Below the pieces are notes generated by a model, which was not told the origin of the DNA, did not search any database, and saw nothing but the letters and a program-made list of their open reading frames with translations. Position numbers and translations under genes: made by a program. A stretch of 64,000 nucleotides of DNA from an uncultured Methylophaga sp. (GTDB taxonomy: Bacteria > Pseudomonadota > Gammaproteobacteria > Nitrosococcales > Methylophagaceae): the NCBI RefSeq assembly GCF_947259025.1, contig NZ_CAMYKO010000008.1:25179-89178 (forward strand), read 5' to 3'. Of this stretch, positions 9,276 through 16,980 are shown in pieces. How positions within the stretch are numbered: the stretch's first letter is position 1; the number at the start of each line of letters is the position of its first letter.

Positions 9276-10085
9276 GGCTCTGTTAATGGCAGAAACAGCC
9301 TTAGCTACATTTTCAGCCAGATGCGCCGGGTTGATGGTGCCGATAATCACGCTGCTGACCGCCGGTTCTTTGAAGATAAAGTCAAAATTGGCCTGTACGA
9401 TATCCTGACTGCCAGTGTCTTTGGCGATATGGCCACTGCCCAGCGCTTTTTTGATAAAGATGCCTTTGCCACTTTTCTCTGCCTGATCCAGCACCGCCTG
9501 CTCATCCTGATATTGCAGATTATGCATCACCATTGCCAGATCGGATTGTTGCAGAGCAAGCAAACCGCCTTCTACGGTTTTGGTGGACATACCGGTCGCG
9601 CGAATCAGGCCACGACGTTTCAATTCATTCAGCGTGTCCAGCGCCCCCTCCTGCTCAATGACCTGTTTATCATTGCCATTCGAGTGAATCAGCACAATAT
9701 CCAATACTTCTCGATTGAGCTGTTTCAGGCTGTTTTCCACGCTGCTGATAATTGATCCAGGACTGAAGTCGTAGCGCGATGCACCACTGACCGGATCATA
9801 ATATTCGCCGGCCTTGGTGGCGATCACCCAGTCATGCGGCAGTTGCGGCAGCAGTTTGCCCAGTCGCTGCTCACTGTTGCCATAAGCCGGGGCGGTATCA
9901 ATCAGGTTAATGCCCAGATCCCAGGCCTGCGCCAGTAGGTCCAGCGCCTGTTTATCATCAGGGATTTTGAATCCTTCGGGATATTTGACCGCCTTATCCC
10001 GGCCCAGCTTGACCGTGCCCAGACCTAGCGGTGAAACACTGACGCCGCTATCTGCAATGGCATTTCGCTGACTGAGTTTAATCAT
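9273..10085 (-). CDS. Aldo/keto reductase
   Basis: A 270-residue aldo/keto reductase, which would use NAD(P)H to reduce an aldehyde or ketone. The catalytic tetrad is visible: Asp and Tyr in NLIDTAPAYGNSEQRLG, Lys in VIATKAGE, and His in DIVLIHSNG. The substrate cannot be read from sequence. Its start overlaps the end of the upstream oxidoreductase by 4 bp (ATGA), and that gene overlaps gmhA in the same way, so the three are one operon. Its stop codon lies inside the right arm of the MITE-like element. Confidence 0.88.
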   Translation of the reverse strand: MIKLSQRNAIADSGVSVSPLGLGTVKLGRDKAVKYPEGFKIPDDKQALDLLAQAWDLGINLIDTAPAYGNSEQRLGKLLPQLPHDWVIATKAGEYYDPVSGASRYDFSPGSIISSVENSLKQLNREVLDIVLIHSNGNDKQVIEQEGALDTLNELKRRGLIRATGMSTKTVEGGLLALQQSDLAMVMHNLQYQDEQAVLDQAEKSGKGIFIKKALGSGHIAKDTGSQDIVQANFDFIFKEPAVSSVIIGTINPAHLAENVAKAVSAINRA

Positions 10086-11278
10086 GAAAAAGCACGGTCC
10101 CAGAGTGAGGCGGCAACCTGTGGGTGCGGAAAATCCGGGTTTTGATGCGTGTCAGCTACAAGCCCAGATTTTTCTATCGCTGAGATAGCCTGGTCGGCAA
10201 GATCAGGGGCCAAAGCCAGCTTGGTCGGCCAGCACACATGCAGATTGCCCTGACTGCTGACAAACGCGCTGTCAGGACGGCTACGGTTGGATTGCTGCGG
10301 CTCGGCCCGGTTGACCGGGTGTGTGGCCCACTCCAACTCTGGCAATTCAACCCAGGGCAGGATCTCAGTCAGTAATACGCGTGCTTCCCCAATCAATGCC
10401 TCAGGCGCTTTGCCCACGCCCTGTTCGGCAATATTGCCGCCCAGGTACCAGACTACATTGCCGGTTTTATCTTGGTGACTGGAAATGGTGGCAATCGGTT
10501 TGGAGCCACTGCCCAGACTGTGAGCATAAATGGTTGGCAGTGGATTGTTGGCATCACGGCTTTTGCATAAAAGCATTTGCAGGGGCCGGCGCTGCATGGC
10601 TGGTTGCTCCTGCTGCATGGATTTGATCACGGACTCATTGCCCTCGCCGGCGGTCAAAATAAACTGCTTGGCCTTAATCTCAAACTGCTGGCCAACCAGC
10701 AAAGACTCAATCTGATCACCGTTTTTCAGCCACTGATAATCAGCATCAGCGGGCACCGCCAGCATTCGTTCCTGCCAGGGCTTGATCAGGGATTCCAGCA
10801 GACTGGGCACATCCAGCACCGGTTCATCCAGTTGATACAGCGCCCCCTTAAAGGCCGGATCGGAAAACGGTGCCGGGCGCTGTTTTTTCTCCACGAATTG
10901 CATGCGGCTTCGTAGCGCCTTGCTGGCAAAAAACGAGACCATTTTGGAAGACAGCCGATCCTGTGACCAGAGCAGTTGATGCTCGGTCAGTTTTTTGACT
11001 GAGCTCAAATCAATTTCGCCCTGACCATCCAGGCAGGCTTTCCAGCGGGCCGGCATGGTACTGATCACCTGTGAGGCCTTGGATAAAATGCCGTTCAAAG
11101 CGTATTTGCTGCCGCCGTGAATAATGCCCTGTGAGCTCAGCGTCTGGCCCTGACCGATTTCACCATTTTCCAAAAGCAGGACGTGATAACCCAGGTCATT
11201 GAGGCGGTGATGTAGCCAAAGTCCGGCAATACCGGCGCCGACTATCACGACATCGGTGGTCAGTAACTGGCGACTCAT
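10082..11278 (-). CDS. FAD-dependent oxidoreductase (DAO fold)
   Basis: A 398-residue flavoprotein. The N terminus carries the dinucleotide-binding motif VVIVGAGIAGLWLHHRL with the trailing acidic residue in LLLENGEIGQGQT, followed by SSQGIIHGG, typical of the D-amino-acid oxidase / glycerol-3-phosphate dehydrogenase group. The C-terminal half is poorly conserved and the substrate is unknown. It overlaps gmhA upstream and the aldo/keto reductase downstream by 4 bp each, implying translational coupling. Two redox enzymes tied this closely to a heptose isomerase suggest a sugar-related substrate, which is inference only. Confidence 0.82.
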   Translation of the reverse strand: MSRQLLTTDVVIVGAGIAGLWLHHRLNDLGYHVLLLENGEIGQGQTLSSQGIIHGGSKYALNGILSKASQVISTMPARWKACLDGQGEIDLSSVKKLTEHQLLWSQDRLSSKMVSFFASKALRSRMQFVEKKQRPAPFSDPAFKGALYQLDEPVLDVPSLLESLIKPWQERMLAVPADADYQWLKNGDQIESLLVGQQFEIKAKQFILTAGEGNESVIKSMQQEQPAMQRRPLQMLLCKSRDANNPLPTIYAHSLGSGSKPIATISSHQDKTGNVVWYLGGNIAEQGVGKAPEALIGEARVLLTEILPWVELPELEWATHPVNRAEPQQSNRSRPDSAFVSSQGNLHVCWPTKLALAPDLADQAISAIEKSGLVADTHQNPDFPHPQVAASLWDRAFS

Positions 11279-11838
11279 GAATCAGGCAAACCCTCGTCCA
11301 GCGCTTCGCACAGCCAGTGTCCAATCAGAATATGGCCTTCCTGCACCCGGGCGGTTTCGTTGCTGGGCACGCAGATACAGTCATCGGCAATGGTTTTGAG
11401 TTTGCCGCCATCGTCACCGGTAAAAGCGTAGGTCCAGATTTGATTGTTTTTTGCTGTTTGAATGCCGCTGATCACATTGGCACTGTTGCCGGAAGTGGAG
11501 AGGCCGATCGCAATATCACCGGGCTGGCCCAGGGCTTCAATCTGGCGGTCAAACACCGTTTCAAAGCTGTAGTCATTGCTGTGTGCGGTTAAAATAGAGG
11601 TGTCAGTGGTCAGCGCAATCGCCGCATAGGCTTTGCGATCCTTGCGGTAACGAACCACAAATTCGGCCGCCAGATGCTGGGCATCAGAAGCACTGCCGCC
11701 ATTGCCGAAAAACAGCACCTTGTTACCGTTTAGCAGACATTGCTTGACGCGCTGCAGAAGCTGATTGACCTGCGGTTCCAGACTGAGCAGCCCATCAATC
11801 ATTTGCTGATGACGGCTGATAGTGGCTTTGAATGACAC
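11275..11838 (-). CDS. gmhA: Phosphoheptose isomerase (SIS domain)
   Basis: A 187-residue SIS-domain protein. It converts sedoheptulose 7-phosphate to D-glycero-D-manno-heptose 7-phosphate, the substrate of HldE. Hallmarks are FFGNGGSASDAQHLAAEF (phosphate-binding loop), GLSTSGNSANV, and a C-terminal TARVQEGHILIGHWLCEAL with the catalytic histidine region. The start is GTG at 11838 with GAGGT six bases upstream. It is first in a minus-strand operon with the FAD oxidoreductase and aldo/keto reductase, and divergent from the waaP-like kinase. At about 190 residues it is the usual family length. A DiaA-like SIS protein is the less likely alternative. Confidence 0.87.
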   Translation of the reverse strand: MSFKATISRHQQMIDGLLSLEPQVNQLLQRVKQCLLNGNKVLFFGNGGSASDAQHLAAEFVVRYRKDRKAYAAIALTTDTSILTAHSNDYSFETVFDRQIEALGQPGDIAIGLSTSGNSANVISGIQTAKNNQIWTYAFTGDDGGKLKTIADDCICVPSNETARVQEGHILIGHWLCEALDEGLPDS

Positions 11839-11957
11839 GGCTTAACCTCAAATGCGACAGTGGTGATAACATCTTGTATCTTTGAGCCGTAGTTTAACAA
11901 AGTCAGACCCAACACTGGCATTTTCGCCAGAGCAGTGTGAGGAATTTAAGTCCCGAA

Positions 11958-12779
11958 ATGAAGCCCCGAACCTTTTTTTTACGAGATGATCTGCGCCAGG
12001 CCTGGCTGGGCAAAGATGTATTCGCGCTTCTGGCCGATCTTCAGGGTGAGATTTTTCGTGACAAAGAGGGACGACGCACGCTGCGTTTCAACATCGGCGA
12101 CCAGTCCTACTTTCTCAAATACCACGCCGGTATCGGCTGGGCAGAGATCATCAAAAACCTGCTCCAATTGCGAATGCCGATAATCAGTGCCCGAAATGAA
12201 TGGCAGGCGATTTTGAAACTGCACCAACTGGGTATTGGCACCATGCAACTGGCCGGGTTTGGTGAACGTGGCTGGAATCCGGCAAAAACCGCTTCATTTG
12301 TGATCACCGACGAGCTCACCGATACCATGAGTCTGGAGCATTTGGGGGCACAGTGGCAGCAATCGCCGCCCGACTTCCAGAGTAAACAGGCGCTGCTGCG
12401 AAAGCTGGCTGAGGTCAGCCGCGATATGCATCAGGCAGGTATCAATCACCGGGATTATTATCTGTGTCATTTTCTGCTGGATAAATCCTTTGCAGACAGC
12501 AACTCTTTTGAGCAGGACACGCCTTTATATCTGATTGACCTGCACCGCACGCAGCAGCGCCGGAGCGTGCCTGAGCGCTGGCTGGTCAAGGATCTGGGCT
12601 CTTTGCTTTTCTCGGCACATGAAGTCAAGCTGACAAGCCGCGACTTTTATCGATTCATCCAGATATACAGTGGCCTGAGCCTGCGCGATGCGCTCGATAA
12701 ACAGGGCGGTTTCTGGCGCAAAGTGGAAAAACGCGCTGACGCATTATTAGCAAAGTGGCACAAACAACAAGCCAGATGA
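11958..12779 (+). CDS. waaP: Lipopolysaccharide core heptose kinase, WaaP-like
   Basis: A 273-residue eukaryotic-kinase-like enzyme that phosphorylates inner-core heptose. The catalytic loop GINHRDYYLCHFLL (near residue 160) and the metal-binding LIDLHRTQ are the signature of WaaP/RfaP. I start at the ATG at 11958 (MKPRTFFLRDDL), with GAGGAA at 11939-11944; the in-frame GTG at 11937 has no ribosome site. It is the first gene of a plus-strand operon (waaP, two-domain kinase, waaG, galE). In P. aeruginosa WaaP is essential; whether that holds here is unknown. Confidence 0.9.
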   Translation: MKPRTFFLRDDLRQAWLGKDVFALLADLQGEIFRDKEGRRTLRFNIGDQSYFLKYHAGIGWAEIIKNLLQLRMPIISARNEWQAILKLHQLGIGTMQLAGFGERGWNPAKTASFVITDELTDTMSLEHLGAQWQQSPPDFQSKQALLRKLAEVSRDMHQAGINHRDYYLCHFLLDKSFADSNSFEQDTPLYLIDLHRTQQRRSVPERWLVKDLGSLLFSAHEVKLTSRDFYRFIQIYSGLSLRDALDKQGGFWRKVEKRADALLAKWHKQQAR

Positions 12780-14179
12780 ACGAGACCATTCAACAATTTC
12801 TGAGTGGCAAACAGGTGGTTGCCCCTTTTGATGTAGAGGTGGACGGCGCGCTGTATCACTGTGCGCAGGTGCTGCGTTTGCTCCCTGGCAGAAGACTGGT
12901 GGTGAAGGCGCTGCATCAGGGGCAGCCTTTATTGTTGAAGTTACTGGTGCCCAATAAAAAAGGCTGGCGCGAGCTGTCCCGGGAACAGCATGGTTACAAG
13001 CTATGCACCCAGGCTGGTATCAGCGTGCCGAAAGAGCGATTTATCAGTGACAGCTTTGCCGGTTGTTTGGCCGTGGCATACGAATTTATAGAAGATGCCG
13101 ATGCCTTCAGCCTGGAGAAGGGGAATCATGCACAGCAGATTCCGGCGCTACTGGAAATGATGGTGAGCTGTCATCAGGGCGGGATTTATCAGCAGGATAT
13201 TCACACCGATAATATTCTGCTCAGCCCGCAAGGACTGTACCTGATTGATGTGGCTTCAGTGCGGGGGCTGAGTGGTCAGCCACTGCCGATGAAGCCAAGC
13301 CTGAAAAATCTGGCCCGGTTATTTGCCCAGTTTGTTCCTGACCAACAGCTATATCTTATGGAAAAGTTGAGTTTGTATTACCGGGCGCGTGGCTGGGAAT
13401 ACAACAGAGAGGCACGGGCTGCTTTCAGAGGGTTGCTGGATAAAGCCTGGCACAAGCGCAAAGACGACTATCTGAGCAAATGCTTCAGACCCTGCACGAT
13501 GACGGTGTATGGTAAAAACAAAGATCGGGAATATGCCTTCAAAAGGCATTTTTTCAAACTGGTCGGCGAGCAGTTAGTGGTTGATATCGACAGGCTGGTT
13601 GAACAGGGCGATATTCTCAAGGATGGCAACAGCGCCACGGTTGTTGTCACCAACCTGGCAGGGCGCCGGGTCGTTATCAAACGTTATAATGTGAAATCAC
13701 TTTGGCATTGGCTGAAACGCTGCTGGCGGCCCAGCCGCGCAGCCAATGCCTGGCGGCAGGGTAATTTGATGACGCTGTTGGGCATTGCCACCCCGCCGGT
13801 GCTGGGATTTGTAGAACACCGCTGGGGGCCGCTCAGAAAGCAGGCTTACCTTATCAGTGAGTATGTGGATAACGCGACTGAGTTGTCCCGGGTCTACGCA
13901 TCTCACTCGCCCTCAGAGCCACAGCTCAGACAGCTTAGGCGTATTTTTGGCCTGATGCATGAGTACCGGCTTAGTCACGGCGATATGAAAGCCAGCAACC
14001 TGTTGCTGACAGAGAATGGTCAAGTGGCGCTTATCGATCTGGACGCCATGCGTGAGCACCGTCATGACTGGAGTTTTGAAAGAGCCTTTGCCCGTGATCA
14101 GCGCCGTTTTCTGAGAAATTGGCAGAATAAAGCACTTCGTGCTCGCTTTGAATCAATGATGAAGACTGTAAGTCAATAA
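12776..14179 (+). CDS. Two-domain lipopolysaccharide core kinase
   Basis: A 467-residue protein made of two kinase-like domains in tandem. Domain 1 (~1-230) has catalytic loop QQDIHTDNILL (~residue 140) and LIDVASV. Domain 2 (~265-467) has LSHGDMKASNLLL (~residue 400) and LIDLDAM. Both loops keep the catalytic Asp and Asn, so both halves could be active. It resembles the two-domain kinase next to waaP in the P. aeruginosa core cluster (PA5006). The start ATG at 12776 overlaps the waaP stop (ATGA), indicating coupled translation. Its likely role is phosphorylation of inner-core heptoses; the acceptor positions cannot be read from sequence. Confidence 0.8.
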   Translation: MNETIQQFLSGKQVVAPFDVEVDGALYHCAQVLRLLPGRRLVVKALHQGQPLLLKLLVPNKKGWRELSREQHGYKLCTQAGISVPKERFISDSFAGCLAVAYEFIEDADAFSLEKGNHAQQIPALLEMMVSCHQGGIYQQDIHTDNILLSPQGLYLIDVASVRGLSGQPLPMKPSLKNLARLFAQFVPDQQLYLMEKLSLYYRARGWEYNREARAAFRGLLDKAWHKRKDDYLSKCFRPCTMTVYGKNKDREYAFKRHFFKLVGEQLVVDIDRLVEQGDILKDGNSATVVVTNLAGRRVVIKRYNVKSLWHWLKRCWRPSRAANAWRQGNLMTLLGIATPPVLGFVEHRWGPLRKQAYLISEYVDNATELSRVYASHSPSEPQLRQLRRIFGLMHEYRLSHGDMKASNLLLTENGQVALIDLDAMREHRHDWSFERAFARDQRRFLRNWQNKALRARFESMMKTVSQ

Positions 14180-15322
14180 ATGAAACTAGCCGTTTGTCTG
14201 TTTAAATATTTCCCCTATGGCGGCCTGGCCCGTGATTTTATGCGGATTATGCAAAGCTGCATCAGGGCTGGCGACCACATTGATGTGTATGTGATTGAGT
14301 GGCAGGGTGAATTGCCTTCGGAACTGAACGTCCATATCGTGCCGGTTTCAGGCCTGTCCAATCATGCAAAATTGCAGTCTTTTCTGGATCAGGTTAAACC
14401 GCAACTTGAGCGGGAGAAGTACGACCTGGTCGTGGGCTTTAATAAAATGCCGCAGCTGGATTTATATTATGCGGCCGATCCCTGTTACATCGATAGAGCT
14501 CGCTCTCACGCCCTGCATAGTCTGTTAAAGTTTACCCCCAGAGTCCGGTTTTATTCCGACTGCGAAAGCGCTGTGTTCGGACCAGACAGTGACACCGTGT
14601 CGCTGATGATTTCAGATGTGCAAAAGGCGCTGTTCAAACAGCATTATCATACGCCTGATCATCGGCTGATATCTTTACCCCCCGGCATTGATCGCGATCG
14701 CCAGCGACCTGCAGATGCCAGTTCCATTCGTCAGCGCAAACGGGCCGAGTTGAGCGTTCACGATGATGAATGGTTGCTGTTGATGGTGGGCACCGGCTTT
14801 AAAACCAAAGGCGTTGATCGCGGTATTGCCGCCCTGGCAGCGATGCCGGACGATGAGCGTGGCAAAGTCAGGCTGGTAGTGATTGGTGATGGCGATGCCC
14901 GTGCCCTGCAGAAACAGGCCGATAAATCGGGTGTTGGCGACCAGGTTCAGTTTATGGGAGGCCGCTCGGATATTCCCGAATTTTTGCTGGCCGCTGACCT
15001 GCTGTTACATCCTGCCCGCAAGGAAAACACCGGCACGGTGATACTGGAGGCGATGGTGGCTGGTTTACCGGTACTGATATCGGATGTCTGTGGCTATGCT
15101 AAACATGTAAAAAGCGCACAGGCCGGAGACATTCTGAAACAGCCTGATAATGCTGCCGCCACTGCGGCGCAGCTGGTTACTATGCTTGACCCGCAGCGGC
15201 TGCATCAATGGTCACAGCAGGCACTGAGCTATGCCGCGACAGAGGATCTATACAGCATGCCAGATAAGGCAGCACAAATTATTCGAGATATGGCAGAAGA
15301 AAAGGGCGGAATTATATCGTGA
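14180..15322 (+). CDS. waaG: LPS core glycosyltransferase, WaaG-like (GT4)
   Basis: A 380-residue GT-B glycosyltransferase of family 4. The N terminus MKLAVCLFKYFPYGGLARDF and the segment DLVVGFNKMPQLDLYYAADP are typical of WaaG, which adds the first hexose to heptose II. The nucleotide-sugar site RKENTGTVILEAMVAGLPV holds the EX7E-type motif. It begins directly after the stop of the two-domain kinase and overlaps galE by 4 bp. In P. aeruginosa and E. coli WaaG makes the first outer-core linkage; donor sugar specificity is not determinable here. Confidence 0.9.
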   Translation: MKLAVCLFKYFPYGGLARDFMRIMQSCIRAGDHIDVYVIEWQGELPSELNVHIVPVSGLSNHAKLQSFLDQVKPQLEREKYDLVVGFNKMPQLDLYYAADPCYIDRARSHALHSLLKFTPRVRFYSDCESAVFGPDSDTVSLMISDVQKALFKQHYHTPDHRLISLPPGIDRDRQRPADASSIRQRKRAELSVHDDEWLLLMVGTGFKTKGVDRGIAALAAMPDDERGKVRLVVIGDGDARALQKQADKSGVGDQVQFMGGRSDIPEFLLAADLLLHPARKENTGTVILEAMVAGLPVLISDVCGYAKHVKSAQAGDILKQPDNAAATAAQLVTMLDPQRLHQWSQQALSYAATEDLYSMPDKAAQIIRDMAEEKGGIIS

Positions 15323-16353
15323 TTGAGCGTGTACTGGTGACAGGCGGGGCAGGCTATATCGGCTCACACATTGCAGTCACGCTGCTGCGAGCGGGCATGG
15401 AGGTCATCATTGTCGATAACCTCAGCAATGCCTCTGAACTCGTGCTTGACCGCATTGAGGCAATCACCGGGCGTAAACCGCTTTTTTACAAGGCCGACTG
15501 CCGTGACAAGCAGGCGTTGCAGGGTATTTTCAATACGCATCACGTCAATGCGGTGATTCACCTTGCTGGTTATAAAGCGGTCGGTGAGTCTTGTGAAATG
15601 CCATTGATGTATTACCGGAATAACCTTGAGGCCACGCTGGTGCTGCTGGAGGTGATGCGAGATTTTGGCGTTGATAAACTGGTATTCAGCTCCTCAGCGA
15701 CCGTATACGGCGACAACGTATCAATGCCGGTGAGAGAACAGGCACCGACTTCGGTGACCAACCCTTACGGCCGCACCAAACTGATGATTGAAGATATCCT
15801 CAGGGATGTGGTTGAGGCCAGACCCGAGGCCCTTAAAGTGGCGTTGTTGCGTTACTTTAACCCGGCCGGCGCCGATGAAAGTGGGCTTATCGGCGAGGAT
15901 CCCAAAGCCACGCCCAATAATCTGATGCCCTATGTCAGTCAGGTGGCGATTGGCAAAAGACAGAAACTGTCTGTGTTTGGCGGGGATTACCCCACTGAAG
16001 ACGGCACTGGCGTGCGCGATTATATTCATGTGGCTGACCTCGCCAGTGGCCATCTGGAAGCATTACGCTGGCTGGATGAGGTCGTTGACCTTCACTGCTG
16101 TCAGCCAATCAATCTGGGCACCGGGGTGGGATACAGTGTGCTGGAGGTGGTGAGCGCCTTTGAACAGGTATCAGGCCGTCAGGTTACATATGAAATCGTT
16201 GACCGCCGTGCTGGTGATGTCGCGGTCAGCTATGCCGATGTAACACTTGCCAGCGAGCTACTGGGCTGGCAGGCAGAGAAAACCTTGGAAGATATGGTGT
16301 CTGATGCTTGGCGCTGGCAACAGCGCAATCCGGATGGCTATGGGAGAAGCTGA
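15319..16353 (+). CDS. galE: UDP-glucose 4-epimerase
   Basis: A 344-residue extended short-chain dehydrogenase. The NAD-binding motif VTGGAGYIGSHIAV, the catalytic Ser in FSSSATVYGD and the YxxxK motif in NPYGRTKLM are present, and the length matches GalE. It would supply UDP-galactose (or UDP-GalNAc) for the core. The start is GTG at 15319, overlapping the waaG stop by 4 bp. It is the last gene of the waaP operon and converges on the YrbL-like gene with one base between stop codons. Confidence 0.92.
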   Translation: MIERVLVTGGAGYIGSHIAVTLLRAGMEVIIVDNLSNASELVLDRIEAITGRKPLFYKADCRDKQALQGIFNTHHVNAVIHLAGYKAVGESCEMPLMYYRNNLEATLVLLEVMRDFGVDKLVFSSSATVYGDNVSMPVREQAPTSVTNPYGRTKLMIEDILRDVVEARPEALKVALLRYFNPAGADESGLIGEDPKATPNNLMPYVSQVAIGKRQKLSVFGGDYPTEDGTGVRDYIHVADLASGHLEALRWLDEVVDLHCCQPINLGTGVGYSVLEVVSAFEQVSGRQVTYEIVDRRAGDVAVSYADVTLASELLGWQAEKTLEDMVSDAWRWQQRNPDGYGRS

Positions 16354-16354
16354 T

Positions 16355-16978
16355 TTATCCGGTTGTTAGTGCTGTCTTTAATTGGCAAGTGAACGATTGA
16401 ATGCTATCGCTCCCCGGGTAGTGCTGCTCCAGCAGCCTGATGAACTTTAGCCATTTCCTGCGAATTTTTCGCTGTCCGAAAAAAACGCTGAAGCTGCAGA
16501 TGGGAATAAAGTCTGCGTTGCCCAGACTATCAATCAAATATATTTTGCCTCTGGTGTCATGATTCAACTGGTACACGAAGTTCCAGGGTTTCAGTGACAT
16601 GGTCTGAATATTATTTTTCAATTGATAGTTTCTGAATTTCACCAGCGCACGAATGATGCCTTCCCGGTGTAGTGGAAGAAGTTCAGGGTTTTCCAGGTAT
16701 TGTGAAACGGTCCGTGATACCGAGTTGTCTTGATCTCGGATTAAGTCAAATACAGCGCCCGATCCCAGGTTGGAGTCAACGTTACCATGAAATCTGGCGA
16801 TACCGCGCCAGTCGCCAAGTCGCTTTTCCAGCAAGCGGTAATAGGCTTGTTCTCGGCGTGTCTCCTCGGTCCCACCATGAACGACAATTTTTACACAGCG
16901 GTCTTTATCTTCCGGGTGCTGATAACATTCGCGATGATAACCACGAGCAATTAACAGATCCGGAGATAAGTTCAGCAT
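16355..16978 (-). CDS. YrbL family kinase-like protein
   Basis: A 207-residue protein of the 'PhoP regulatory network protein YrbL' family, which shares the LPS-kinase fold. It shows RGYHRECYQHPEDKDRCVKI (ATP-lobe start), the catalytic-loop region MSLKPWNFVYQL and LIDSLGNADFIP. Its stop is 2 bp from the galE stop, and it lies just downstream of the carbamoyltransferase gene on the same strand, so it probably shares its transcript. In this core locus it most likely modifies core sugars with phosphate, but no biochemical role is established for the family. Confidence 0.82.
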   Translation of the reverse strand: MLNLSPDLLIARGYHRECYQHPEDKDRCVKIVVHGGTEETRREQAYYRLLEKRLGDWRGIARFHGNVDSNLGSGAVFDLIRDQDNSVSRTVSQYLENPELLPLHREGIIRALVKFRNYQLKNNIQTMSLKPWNFVYQLNHDTRGKIYLIDSLGNADFIPICSFSVFFGQRKIRRKWLKFIRLLEQHYPGSDSIQSFTCQLKTALTTG

Positions 16979-16980
16979 AG

